23,135 nucleotides of DNA from Enterobacteriaceae bacterium (GTDB lineage Bacteria; Pseudomonadota; Gammaproteobacteria; Enterobacterales; Enterobacteriaceae): NCBI GenBank assembly GCA_902363335.1, contig CABIZV010000015.1, positions 1 through 23,135 of the forward strand. Direction: 5' to 3'. Positions 7,757-15,619 of the stretch are shown piece after piece; position 1 is the first letter of the stretch, and every line of letters starts with the position of its first letter. Both the position numbers and the translations under genes were made by a program. A model generated the notes under the pieces. It was not told the origin of the DNA. It did no database searches and saw only the letters and a list, made by a program, of their open reading frames with translations.

Positions 7757-8301
7757 ACTGTTCGCAGGTATCCGTTAACGACGGCGACAACATAAGGTTG
7801 AGGCCAGCGTTTTGGTTAACGAGACAAAAGAAAGGAGTGACGCCGAAAACCCAATGGCATTCCATGATTGGGTAAAACGAGAAGCTAAAGCATCCTTTCT
7901 TACACTGTTTGAGAGTTACTTCTTGCACCATCCGCAATACAGGTTTCAAGCAGGATAATGTCGTAACGAAAGTTTACCATTTTCTGCTTCCTGGCGGCAG
8001 CAGTTCCGCTTTTCAGCCCACCAAAATGCGAGCTAATACGCAAAGTACTCAGGATTCGGACAAAGATAGCTAGTGAATCATCAGCTTATCCTACACTCTC
8101 TTGAAGACGAATCCTTAGAGGCTGCACACAGCACAACGCACCGGGTTGTTGCTGGAATGCGATACGAAATTGTAAACGCGAAACGCCCCTCTTGCGAAAA
8201 AATGCGGTGGTGCTAAGGTGAGCGCACAAAAACAGATTTATCTGCTTTTTCTCCCTGTTGCCTTCCTGGCGTGTAAGTTTTTTTATCAAGGAACAAGTTG
8301 T
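7757..8301. other. Long non-coding gap between nqrA and dpaA
   Basis: About 545 bp separate the divergent nqrA and dpaA start codons. I see no convincing gene, no strong terminator and no sigma-70 promoter I would defend, although promoters for both genes must lie here or nearby. A small minus-strand frame (TTG at 7949, stop 7749-7751) ends 8 bases inside nqrA but has no ribosome-binding site, no recognisable domain and no coding-like composition. The region is a good place to look for nqr regulation or a small RNA. Confidence 0.6.
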
Positions 8302-9042
8302 ATGCGCAAAATCGCATTATTTATTGCGATGCTTTTAATGCCGTGCGTTTCGTTTGCTGGGTTACTGAGCAGCGGTGCCCCGACGACGCCAGTCAGCAAA
8401 GAATATAAGCAGCAAATGATGGGCTCGCCCGTCTATATCCAGATTTATAAAGAAGAGCGCACTCTCGATCTTTTCGTCAAAATGGGCGAAACGTATCAAC
8501 TCCTTGATAGCTATAAAATCTGCAACTACTCCGGCGGTTTAGGGCCGAAGCAGCGCCAGGGCGACTTTAAGAGCCCGGAAGGGTTTTATTCCGTCCAGCG
8601 TAGCCAGTTGAAACCGGACAGTCGTTTCTATAAAGCGATTAATATCGGTTTCCCGAATGCTTATGATCGTGCGCACGGGTATGAAGGGAAGTATCTGATG
8701 ATCCACGGTGCCTGCGTTTCGGTTGGCTGTTATGCCATGACCGATTCCGGTATTGATGAGATTTTCCAGTTTGTCACCGCAGCGCTGGTGTTCGGGCAGC
8801 CGGGCGTTCAGGTGAGCATTTATCCGTTCCGCATGACCGATGCGAATATGGAACGTCACAAATATTCGTATTACAACGAATTCTGGAAGCAGCTTAAGCC
8901 GGGTTATGACTATTTCCAGCAGACGCATCGCCCACCGATGGTGTCAGTGGCCGATGGTCGTTACGTGGTGAGCAAGCCGCTCAGCCACGAGGTCGTTCAC
9001 CCACAGCTGGCGTCAAACTACACGCTCACCGAGGCAAAATAA
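8302..9042 (+). CDS. dpaA: DpaA/YafK, YkuD-fold peptidoglycan-Lpp hydrolase
   Basis: Encodes a 246-residue periplasmic protein closely matching E. coli YafK (DpaA, LdtF), which releases Braun's lipoprotein from peptidoglycan. The signal peptide is residues 1-19, with cleavage expected after SFA. The YkuD catalytic signature is seen as H135 (MIHG) and C143 (SVGCYAM). The ATG at 8302 follows AAGGA and matches the E. coli N-terminus; a longer frame from 8218 would bury the signal peptide. The C-terminal coding end overlaps the convergent yafJ by 30 bp. Confidence 0.95.
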   Translation: MRKIALFIAMLLMPCVSFAGLLSSGAPTTPVSKEYKQQMMGSPVYIQIYKEERTLDLFVKMGETYQLLDSYKICNYSGGLGPKQRQGDFKSPEGFYSVQRSQLKPDSRFYKAINIGFPNAYDRAHGYEGKYLMIHGACVSVGCYAMTDSGIDEIFQFVTAALVFGQPGVQVSIYPFRMTDANMERHKYSYYNEFWKQLKPGYDYFQQTHRPPMVSVADGRYVVSKPLSHEVVHPQLASNYTLTEAK

Positions 9043-9780
9043 GCGCCATTCGCCTGGCATAATCTTGTGCCAGGTTTCATTCCCCGTCAGAGGTTGAGTA
9101 GCGATAACAGTCACCACATCGTTGGCGGTAGTCTCTTTCTGAAAATCGATTTCGACATCCCTATCCAAAAGCGTAGCGACGCCAAACGGTGCGCGGCGGG
9201 TGATCCAGTACAGATTCGTTGAGCAGAATGCCATCACGTAGCGTCCATCTGACAACAGCATGTTAAACACGCCTTTCTCACGTAATGTCTCGGTCAGCGA
9301 TGCAATGTATTTGAATACGCCCTGCATATTCCCCGGCGTGCGCGGATACCGCTGGGTTAGATTGTGCAGCAGCCAGCAGAAAGCTTTTTCACTGTCCGTC
9401 TCCCCCACCGGACGAAACTGCCCGGTCTCCAGCGATTTGTAGCCCGAAAGTTGTCCATTGTGGGCGTAGGTCCAGTTACGTCCCCATAGCTCACGGGTAA
9501 ACGGATGGGTGTTTTCCAGCGCCACCATTCCCCGGTTAGCCTGGCGAATGTGCGCAATCACCGAGCAGGATTTGATGGGATAGTCCTGCACCAATTTAGC
9601 GATTGGGGATTGATAGCTCGGCTGCGGATCTTTAAACGTGCGACAACCTTTACCTTCATAGAAAGTAATTCCCCAGCCGTCTTTGTGCGGCCCGGTACCA
9701 CCACCGCGCTGCACAAGCCCGGTGAAACTAAAGCAGATATCGGTTGGCACATTGGCGCTCATCCCGAGCAATTCGCACAT
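9013..9780 (-). CDS. yafJ: YafJ, class II glutamine amidotransferase-like protein
   Basis: Encodes a 255-residue class II (Ntn-type) glutamine amidotransferase family protein, almost identical in plan to E. coli YafJ. In this fold the catalytic nucleophile is a cysteine exposed after removal of Met1. The start at 9780 gives M-C-E-L-L-G, so Cys2 decides it; the upstream ATG at 9798 would hide the nucleophile. A purine-rich GGGGGTG site precedes the ATG. No synthase domain is fused, so the ammonia acceptor or other role is unknown. It follows gmhA on the same strand with a stem-loop between. Confidence 0.94.
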   Translation of the reverse strand: MCELLGMSANVPTDICFSFTGLVQRGGGTGPHKDGWGITFYEGKGCRTFKDPQPSYQSPIAKLVQDYPIKSCSVIAHIRQANRGMVALENTHPFTRELWGRNWTYAHNGQLSGYKSLETGQFRPVGETDSEKAFCWLLHNLTQRYPRTPGNMQGVFKYIASLTETLREKGVFNMLLSDGRYVMAFCSTNLYWITRRAPFGVATLLDRDVEIDFQKETTANDVVTVIATQPLTGNETWHKIMPGEWRLFCLGERVV

Positions 9781-9799
9781 ATCACACCCCCACAGCAAT

Positions 9800-9815
9800 C
9801 GGGGCCGAAGCCCCG
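9800..9815 (-). terminator. GC stem-loop between gmhA and yafJ
   Basis: The palindrome cggggccgaagccccg forms a 6-bp GC stem with a UUCG tetraloop in the gmhA-direction RNA. It has no T-tract, so it is more likely an attenuating or mRNA-protecting hairpin than a full terminator. Confidence 0.45.
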
Positions 9816-9821
9816 TGGCTC

Positions 9822-10403
9822 TTATGCCTTAACCATCTCTTTTTCAATAAGCATGATCAGGATATGGATAACTTTAATGTGGATCTCCTGAACGCGGTCG
9901 GCGTAGCCGAAATGCGGTACACGGATTTCAATATCCGCGGAGCCTGCCATTTTACCGCCATCTTTCCCGGTCAGGGTAATGACTTTCATGCCCTGCGCAC
10001 GTGCGGCTTCAATCGCCTTAATGACGTTTGCGGAGTTGCCGGAAGTGGAGATACCCAGCAGAACATCGCCCGCACGGCCGACGGATTCCACGTAGCGAGA
10101 GAAAACATATTCATAACCGAAATCATTACTGACGCAAGAGAGGTGGCTGACGTCGGAAATAGCAATTGCCGGGTAGCCCGGACGGTTCTCACGATAGCGC
10201 CCGGTCAGCTCTTCTGCGAAGTGCATAGCGTCACAATGCGAGCCGCCGTTACCGCAGGAAAGCACCTTGCCGCCTGCTTTAAAGCTATCCGCCAGCAGGA
10301 CTGCTGCGCGCTGAATGGCGTGGATATTGGCTTCGTCTTTCAGGAAGTTTGCCAGCGTATCGGCCGCTTCATTCAGTTCGTTACGAATAAGATCCTGGTA
10401 CAT
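9822..10403 (-). CDS. gmhA: Sedoheptulose 7-phosphate isomerase (LPS heptose synthesis)
   Basis: Encodes the 193-residue cytoplasmic isomerase (GmhA/LpcA) that converts sedoheptulose 7-phosphate to D-glycero-D-manno-heptose 7-phosphate, the first step to the ADP-heptose of the LPS inner core. A single SIS domain fills the protein, with sugar-phosphate-binding segments SCGNGGS (49-55) and STSGNS (119-124). Metal and active-site residues known from the family are present: H61, E65, Q172 and H180. The start follows AAGGAT. It is one residue longer than E. coli GmhA at the C-terminus. Confidence 0.97.
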   Translation of the reverse strand: MYQDLIRNELNEAADTLANFLKDEANIHAIQRAAVLLADSFKAGGKVLSCGNGGSHCDAMHFAEELTGRYRENRPGYPAIAISDVSHLSCVSNDFGYEYVFSRYVESVGRAGDVLLGISTSGNSANVIKAIEAARAQGMKVITLTGKDGGKMAGSADIEIRVPHFGYADRVQEIHIKVIHILIMLIEKEMVKA

Positions 10404-10563
10404 GAGGATAATCCTTCAGCATTAATAAAATTGTCATCGGTAGTGTAACGGATAGCGTGAGGACAGAGAAGCAAGCACCGTTCTATTCAGCGGATGTTTG
10501 GATTATTGGTGCGCTAAAAAGCGGCAACAATGTGAGCGAGGTTGTAATTATTTTGTAAACACA

Positions 10564-10592
10564 TTGCTAATTAAAATCACATCAACTACAAC
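10564..10592 (+). promoter_or_regulatory. Possible fadE promoter
   Basis: TTGCTA (10564-10569) and TACAAC (10587-10592) are spaced by 17 bp. Both match the sigma-70 consensus only moderately. If real, transcription would begin near 10599, just before the FadR-like site. Confidence 0.4.
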
Positions 10593-10603
10593 CATAACAT
10601 CAC

Positions 10604-10620
10604 AAGTGGTCAGACCTCCT
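10604..10620 (+). promoter_or_regulatory. FadR operator of fadE
   Basis: AAGTGGTCAGACCTCCT contains the FadR core TGGTC-N-GACC and fits the operator consensus well. It ends 21 bp before the fadE ATG, in the place expected for repression. E. coli fadE is a known FadR target, derepressed by long-chain acyl-CoA. Binding here is inferred. Confidence 0.8.
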
Positions 10621-10641
10621 ACAAGACAGGGGCATTTTGCT

Positions 10642-13086
10642 ATGATGATTTTGAGTGTGGTATTAACGATTGCTTTACTCGGTGTGCTGTTCTATCACCG
10701 TGTCAGTTTGATGCTCAGCAGCCTGATTTTACTGGCCTGGACGGCGGCGCTTGGCGCGGCTGGGCTGTGGAATCTGTGGCTACTGGTGCCGCTTGCCATC
10801 ATCCTCGTGCCGTTTAACCTTATCCCTATGCGTAAGGCGCTGATTTCAGCACCGGTATTCCGCACATTCAGTAAAGTGATGCCGCCAATGTCGCGCACGG
10901 AAAAGGAAGCGATTGATGCCGGCACCACCTGGTGGGAAGGCGATCTGTTCCGCGGTAACCCCGACTGGAAAAAGCTGCACGGCTACGCGCGTCCGAAACT
11001 GACAGCGGAAGAACAAGCCTTTATTGATGGCCCGGTTGAAGAAGCGTGTCGCATGGCGAATGACTTTTCAATCACTCACGAAATGGCCGACCTGCCGCCT
11101 GAGCTGTGGGCTTACCTGAAAGAACACCGCTTCTTCGCGATGATCATTAAGAAAGAGTACGGCGGCCTGGAATTCTCCGCTTACGCTCAGGCTCGCGTCC
11201 TGCAAAAACTCTCCGGGGTATCGGGCATTCTGGCGATCACCGTCGGCGTACCTAACTCTTTAGGCCCGGGCGAGCTGCTGCAACACTACGGTACTGAAGA
11301 GCAGAAAAATCACTATCTGCCGCGCCTGGCGCGTGGTCAGGAAATTCCCTGCTTCGCACTGACCAGCCCGGAAGCGGGTTCTGATGCAGGCGCCATTCCA
11401 GATACCGGCGTCGTATGCATGGGTGAATGGCAGGGCGAACAGGTACTGGGCATGCGCCTGACCTGGAATAAACGCTACATTACGCTGGCACCGATTGCCA
11501 CCGTACTGGGTCTGGCCTTTAAGCTGTCAGACCCCGACAAACTGCTGGGCGGCGCTGAAGAGTTAGGCATTACCTGTGCACTTATCCCAACCAACACCCC
11601 GGGCGTGGAAATTGGTCGTCGTCACTTCCCGCTGAACGTGCCGTTCCAGAATGGGCCAACCCGTGGTCAGGATATCTTCGTACCGATTGATTACATTATC
11701 GGCGGGCCAAAAATGGCCGGACAAGGCTGGCGTATGCTGGTGGAATGTTTGTCGGTGGGTCGCGGCATTACTCTGCCTTCCAACTCGACCGGTGGCGTGA
11801 AATCGGTGGCGCTGGCAACCGGTGCTTACGCGCACATTCGCCGTCAGTTCAAAGTCTCTATCGGTAAGATGGAAGGGATTGAAGAACCGCTGGCGCGTAT
11901 TGCGGGTAACGCCTACGTCATGGATGCGGCGGCCACGCTGATTACCTACGGCATTATGCTGGGCGAAAAACCGGCCGTGCTGTCCGCTATCGTGAAATAC
12001 CATTGTACCCATCGTGGTCAGCAATCGATCGTTGATGCAATGGATATTACCGGTGGTAAAGGGATTATGCTGGGTGAAGGCAACTTCCTCGCCCGCGCCT
12101 ATCAGGGCGCACCCATCGCCATCACCGTGGAAGGGGCAAACATTCTGACCCGTAGCATGATGATCTTCGGTCAGGGTGCTATTCGTTGCCATCCTTATGT
12201 TCTTGAGGAGATGGCGGCAGCGCAGAATAAAGATGTTAATGCCTTCGACAAACTGCTGTTCAAACATATTGGCCATGTCGGCAGTAACAAAGTCCGTAGC
12301 TTCTGGCTGGGACTGACTCGTGGCTTAACCAGCTCAACGCCAACGCGTGATGCGACCAAACGTTACTACCAGCACCTGAACCGCCTGAGCGCTAACCTGG
12401 CATTGTTGTCAGATGTATCGATGGCCGTACTGGGTGGCAGCCTGAAGCGTCGTGAGCGTATCTCTGCGCGTCTGGGTGATGTGCTGAGCCTGCTGTACCT
12501 CGCTTCCGCGGTATTGAAGCGCTATGACGATGAAGGCCGTAACGAAGCAGATTTACCGTTAGTCCACTGGGGCGTGCAGGATGCGCTGAATCAGGCCGAA
12601 CAGGCAATTGACGATCTGTTGCTGAACTTCCCGAACCGCTTTGTGGCAGGGGCAATGCGCGCGGTTATCTTCCCGACCGGTCGCCACTACGTTGCGCCAT
12701 CCGATAAACTGGATCATGCGGTCGCGAAAATTCTGCAAACGCCAAGCGCCACCCGCTCACGTATTGGTCGTGGTCAGTATCTGACCCCAAGCCAGTACAA
12801 TCCGGTGGGGCTGCTGGAGGAAGCGCTGGTTGATGTGATGGCTGCTGACCCAATCCACCAGCGTATCTGTAAAGAGATTGGCAAAAATCTGCCGTTTACT
12901 CGTCTGGATGAGCTGGCGCGCAACGCCCTGGCAAAAGGTCTGATTGACCAGACCGAGGCCGCCATTTTGACCAAAGCGGAAGAGAGCCGTCTGCGCAGCA
13001 TTAACGTTGACGACTTTGCTGCCGATGAACTGGCGACCAAGCCGGTAAAGCTGCCGGACAACGTGCGTAAGGTTGAAGCCGCGTAA
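10642..13086 (+). CDS. fadE: Acyl-CoA dehydrogenase FadE
   Basis: Encodes the 814-residue flavin acyl-CoA dehydrogenase that performs the first oxidation of each beta-oxidation cycle. Two hydrophobic N-terminal segments (about residues 3-60) suggest inner-membrane association. The acyl-CoA dehydrogenase core follows from about residue 130, with recognisable segments such as CFALTSPEAGSDAGAIPDTG. A FadE-specific C-terminal domain follows. The ATG at 10642 gives exactly the E. coli length and N-terminus (MMILS). The frame is open back to 10498, but that part contains the FadR operator and the putative promoter. A strong terminator follows the gene. Confidence 0.97.
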   Translation: MMILSVVLTIALLGVLFYHRVSLMLSSLILLAWTAALGAAGLWNLWLLVPLAIILVPFNLIPMRKALISAPVFRTFSKVMPPMSRTEKEAIDAGTTWWEGDLFRGNPDWKKLHGYARPKLTAEEQAFIDGPVEEACRMANDFSITHEMADLPPELWAYLKEHRFFAMIIKKEYGGLEFSAYAQARVLQKLSGVSGILAITVGVPNSLGPGELLQHYGTEEQKNHYLPRLARGQEIPCFALTSPEAGSDAGAIPDTGVVCMGEWQGEQVLGMRLTWNKRYITLAPIATVLGLAFKLSDPDKLLGGAEELGITCALIPTNTPGVEIGRRHFPLNVPFQNGPTRGQDIFVPIDYIIGGPKMAGQGWRMLVECLSVGRGITLPSNSTGGVKSVALATGAYAHIRRQFKVSIGKMEGIEEPLARIAGNAYVMDAAATLITYGIMLGEKPAVLSAIVKYHCTHRGQQSIVDAMDITGGKGIMLGEGNFLARAYQGAPIAITVEGANILTRSMMIFGQGAIRCHPYVLEEMAAAQNKDVNAFDKLLFKHIGHVGSNKVRSFWLGLTRGLTSSTPTRDATKRYYQHLNRLSANLALLSDVSMAVLGGSLKRRERISARLGDVLSLLYLASAVLKRYDDEGRNEADLPLVHWGVQDALNQAEQAIDDLLLNFPNRFVAGAMRAVIFPTGRHYVAPSDKLDHAVAKILQTPSATRSRIGRGQYLTPSQYNPVGLLEEALVDVMAADPIHQRICKEIGKNLPFTRLDELARNALAKGLIDQTEAAILTKAEESRLRSINVDDFAADELATKPVKLPDNVRKVEAA

Positions 13087-13108
13087 CGTTTCCCATCGCA
13101 ACCCCCTA

Positions 13109-13134
13109 AGCGGAGCCTGGCTCCGCTTTTTTTT
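13109..13134 (+). terminator. Intrinsic terminator after fadE
   Basis: A 7-bp stem (agcggag/ctccgct) with loop cctgg is followed directly by eight T residues. It lies 23 bp after the fadE stop and separates fadE from yafV. Confidence 0.93.
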
Positions 13135-13215
13135 ATCCCTTTTCCCCTCACCCGCCTAAGCGCCTGATAAGGTGTTACAGTTATAAGATGCCCTGCCATA
13201 AAGGAGCGACTCACT

Positions 13216-13986
13216 GTGTCTGGTTTGAAAATTACCCTTTTACAACAACCGCTGGTGTGGATGGATGGCCCCGCGAACCTGCGCCATTTTGACCAACTGA
13301 TGGAAGAGATTGTCGGGCGTGACGTGATTGTCTTGCCGGAAATGTTTACCACCGGTTTCGCCATGGAAGCCGCCGGGCAGTCGATGTCAGAAGAGGAAGT
13401 GATCGCCTGGATGCGCGAGCAAGCCCTACGCACCAATGCGTTGGTTGCCGGGAGCGTGGCACTGCAAACCGGACTTGGCGCGGTAAACCGTTTTCTGCTC
13501 GTCGAGCCAGAGGGACGCGTGCATGCTTATGATAAGCGCCATCTGTTTCGTATGGCTGATGAGCACCATCACTACATTGCCGGCGATAAACGTATCGTGC
13601 TGACATGGCGCGGCTGGCGCATTCTGCCGCTGGTTTGCTATGACCTGCGTTTCCCGGTGTGGTCACGCAACCGCAACGACTACGATTTGGCCCTGTATGT
13701 CGCTAACTGGCCCGCGCCGCGTTCGCTGCACTGGCAGGCGCTGTTGACGGCGCGCGCGATTGAGAACCAGGCCTATGTGGCGGGATGTAACCGGGTTGGC
13801 ACCGACGGCAATGGTCATCACTATCGCGGTGATAGTCGGATTATTTCGCCACAGGGTGAAATTCTGGCAACAGCTGAAGCTCATCAGGCGACGCGCATTG
13901 ATGGTGAGCTTTCCCTCACGGCGCTACGGGACTATCGCGAGAAATTCCCCGCGTGGCAGGATGCGGATCCTTTTGCGTTGGGGTAA
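13216..13986 (+). CDS. yafV: Omega-amidase YafV (nitrilase superfamily)
   Basis: Encodes a 256-residue C-N hydrolase closely matching E. coli YafV, an omega-amidase acting on 2-oxoglutaramate-type keto-amides, the products of glutamine transaminases. The nitrilase triad is visible: E42 (LPEMFT), K107 (YDKRHLF) and C141 (LVCYDLRFP). The GTG start at 13216 is supported by AAGGAG ending 9 nt upstream and by agreement with the E. coli N-terminus. The gene follows the fadE terminator and probably has its own promoter; tataag at 13182-13187 is a possible -10. E. coli has ivy between fadE and yafV; it is absent here. Confidence 0.94.
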   Translation: MSGLKITLLQQPLVWMDGPANLRHFDQLMEEIVGRDVIVLPEMFTTGFAMEAAGQSMSEEEVIAWMREQALRTNALVAGSVALQTGLGAVNRFLLVEPEGRVHAYDKRHLFRMADEHHHYIAGDKRIVLTWRGWRILPLVCYDLRFPVWSRNRNDYDLALYVANWPAPRSLHWQALLTARAIENQAYVAGCNRVGTDGNGHHYRGDSRIISPQGEILATAEAHQATRIDGELSLTALRDYREKFPAWQDADPFALG

Positions 13987-14110
13987 CGCTTAAATCACTA
14001 TCATAAGCGTGCAGAAGAACGCTCATGATGCGTTTTTCATTATGGGCGTTGCAATGGGCAAACGAAGTCAGAAAACGGACGAGGCGGGAAAACTGAGGGC
14101 CGGAAACGAC

Positions 14111-14142
14111 GAAAGCCTGAATCATTTCTGATTCAGGCTTTC
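14111..14142 (-). terminator. Terminator of tRNA-Asp (aspV position)
   Basis: A 14-bp perfect stem (gaaagcctgaatca with its complement) around a 4-nt loop lies 6 bp past the CCA end of the tRNA gene. The minus-strand downstream side ends in TTTC rather than a long T-run. The hairpin is strong and well placed to end the tRNA transcript. Confidence 0.75.
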
Positions 14143-14148
14143 TGAATG

Positions 14149-14225
14149 TGGCGGAACGGACGGGACTCGAACCCGCGACCCCCTGCGTGACAGGCAGGTA
14201 TTCTAACCGACTGAACTACCGCTCC
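14149..14225 (-). tRNA. aspV: tRNA-Asp(GUC)
   Basis: The 77-nt minus-strand sequence folds as a standard tRNA with anticodon GTC, a GGTTCGAGTCC T-arm and an encoded CCA end. It matches E. coli tRNA-Asp. Its position next to dnaQ corresponds to E. coli aspV. It is identical to the second copy at 22763-22839. Confidence 0.98.
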
Positions 14226-14251
14226 ACAACGTTCCCTTCGGAACGAGGCGA

Positions 14252-14280
14252 ATATTACGGTCTCCCGGTAAAACCGTCAA
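14252..14280 (-). promoter_or_regulatory. Stable-RNA promoter of tRNA-Asp
   Basis: On the minus strand, TTGACG (14275-14280) and TAATAT (14252-14257) are exactly 17 bp apart. AT-rich DNA lies upstream of the -35 and a GC-rich stretch follows the -10, as in stringently controlled stable-RNA promoters. A small hairpin (gttcc-gaag-ggaac) lies in the 5' leader just before the mature tRNA. Confidence 0.9.
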
Positions 14281-14355
14281 CGCTTTTTCTCTACTTTTGA
14301 ATCGTTTGCTGCAAAAATCACCCGAGCGCTTATTTTACCAGCAAATTAAGGCATT

Positions 14356-15087
14356 CTAAGAGCGCCAGAGGCAGCTTCCGCCCTTTTTCTGCACCAGGTC
14401 GAGGCGTGATTCATGATTCATCAGCTCCTCGTCGGTGGCGTAAACAACGCGTAAGTGGCCTTCCCCGCGCACAATACGCTGAATTTCCGAACTTCCCGCC
14501 TGCTGCTGCCCTTCCCCTTCCATCGCAAACTTGATAGACGTTTGACCGCCGGTCATTGTCAGATAGACGTCTGCCAGGATCTGGGCATCGAGTAATGCGC
14601 CGTGCAGCGTACGCTTGGTGTTGTCTATTTCGTAGCGCGAGCATAACGCATCGAGGCTATTACGCTTGCCGGGGAACATCTTCCTCGCCAGCGCCAGGCT
14701 ATCGGTAACTTTGCAGAAAGTGTTGGTTTTTGGAATACCACGATTGAGCTTACTAAACTCATAGTCCATAAAACCGATATCGAACGATGCGTTATGGATG
14801 ACCAGCTCCGCACCGCGAATGTAGTCCATAAACTCATCGGCGACGTCGGCAAACGTCGGTTTATCCAGCAAAAACTCATCGGCAATTCCGTGTACGCCGA
14901 AAGCTTCCGGGTCCACCAGCCGGTCGGGTTTGAGGTAGACGTGGAAGTTGTTGCCGGTCAAACGACGGTTAATCACCTCGACGGCACCGATCTCAATGAT
15001 CTTATGGCCTTCATAGTGGGCACCGATCTGGTTCATACCGGTGGTTTCGGTATCCAGAACGATCTGTCGTGTAATTGCAGTGCTCAT
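14356..15087 (-). CDS. dnaQ: DNA polymerase III epsilon subunit (3'-5' proofreading exonuclease)
   Basis: Encodes the 243-residue proofreading subunit of the replicase. DEDDh exonuclease residues are all present: D12 and E14 (LDTET), D103, H162 and D167. The beta-clamp-binding peptide at 182-187 reads QTSIKF (QTSMAF in E. coli). The C-terminal tail that contacts the alpha subunit ends DLVQKKGGSCLWRS. I chose the ATG at 15087 to match E. coli; an in-frame ATG at 15096 would add MTD, and neither has a strong ribosome-binding site. The gene is divergent from rnhA across a gap of about 64 bp that must hold both control regions or share them with coding sequence. Confidence 0.97.
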   Translation of the reverse strand: MSTAITRQIVLDTETTGMNQIGAHYEGHKIIEIGAVEVINRRLTGNNFHVYLKPDRLVDPEAFGVHGIADEFLLDKPTFADVADEFMDYIRGAELVIHNASFDIGFMDYEFSKLNRGIPKTNTFCKVTDSLALARKMFPGKRNSLDALCSRYEIDNTKRTLHGALLDAQILADVYLTMTGGQTSIKFAMEGEGQQQAGSSEIQRIVRGEGHLRVVYATDEELMNHESRLDLVQKKGGSCLWRS

Positions 15088-15151
15088 ATCAGTCATTTAT
15101 GTCAGACTTGCCGTTTTACTTTCAATTGCAGATACAGGAAGTCTACCAGAG

Positions 15152-15619
15152 ATGCTAAAGCAGGTAGAAATTTTCACCGATGGCTCTTGCCTCGGTAATC
15201 CCGGTCCAGGTGGTTATGGCGCTATTTTACGCTATCAGCAGCGGGAAAAAACCTTCAGTGAAGGCTATCGCCTGACTACCAATAACCGCATGGAAATGAT
15301 GGCGGCTATCGTCGCACTTGAAGCCCTCAAGGAGCCCTGCACCGTGGTGTTGAGCACCGATAGCCAGTATGTTCGCCAGGGGATCACCCAGTGGATCCAC
15401 AACTGGAAAAAACGCGGCTGGAAAACCGCGGACAAAAAACCGGTGAAAAATGTCGATCTCTGGAAGCGGCTTGATACGGCGCTGGGTAAGCATGAGATTC
15501 GCTGGGAGTGGGTTAAAGGCCACGCCGGTCACCCGGAAAACGAACGTTGTGACGAGCTGGCGCGTACTGCGGCTAACTCGCCAACGCAGGATGATATCGG
15601 CTATCAACCGGAGGCTTAG
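15152..15619 (+). CDS. rnhA: Ribonuclease HI
   Basis: Encodes a 155-residue enzyme that degrades the RNA strand of RNA-DNA hybrids, removing R-loops and primers. The catalytic residues D10, E48, D70 and D134 and the catalytic H124 are all present in their E. coli positions, and the basic handle region (HNWKKRGWKTADKK) is near 83-96. AGGAAG precedes the ATG at 15152. The stop codon overlaps the stop of the convergent yafS by 4 bases. Confidence 0.98.
   Translation: MLKQVEIFTDGSCLGNPGPGGYGAILRYQQREKTFSEGYRLTTNNRMEMMAAIVALEALKEPCTVVLSTDSQYVRQGITQWIHNWKKRGWKTADKKPVKNVDLWKRLDTALGKHEIRWEWVKGHAGHPENERCDELARTAANSPTQDDIGYQPEA

Noticed and set aside
7749..7949. 66-residue minus-strand frame upstream of nqrA
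   Set aside because: TTG start, no ribosome-binding site, no recognisable domain. Kept only as a remark because its stop overlaps nqrA by 8 bases.
8218..8301. N-terminal extension of dpaA by 28 codons
   Set aside because: It would bury the signal peptide. The ATG at 8302 has AAGGA upstream and matches E. coli.
9781..9798. Upstream ATG for yafJ
   Set aside because: The class II amidotransferase nucleophile must be Cys2, which only the start at 9780 provides.
10498..10641. N-terminal extension of fadE by 48 codons
   Set aside because: The extension contains the FadR operator and putative promoter, and E. coli FadE starts exactly at the internal MMILS.
12774..13436. 220-residue minus-strand frame across the end of fadE and the start of yafV
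   Set aside because: It runs through the fadE terminator and two conserved genes on the other strand, so it is a shadow frame.
13916..14125. 69-residue minus-strand frame between tRNA-Asp and yafV
   Set aside because: It overlaps the end of yafV and the tRNA terminator, has no ribosome-binding site and resembles no family I know.
15108..15136. TTGCCG-17-GATACA as rnhA promoter
   Set aside because: Its predicted transcription start would fall after the ribosome-binding site, and the -10 match is poor.
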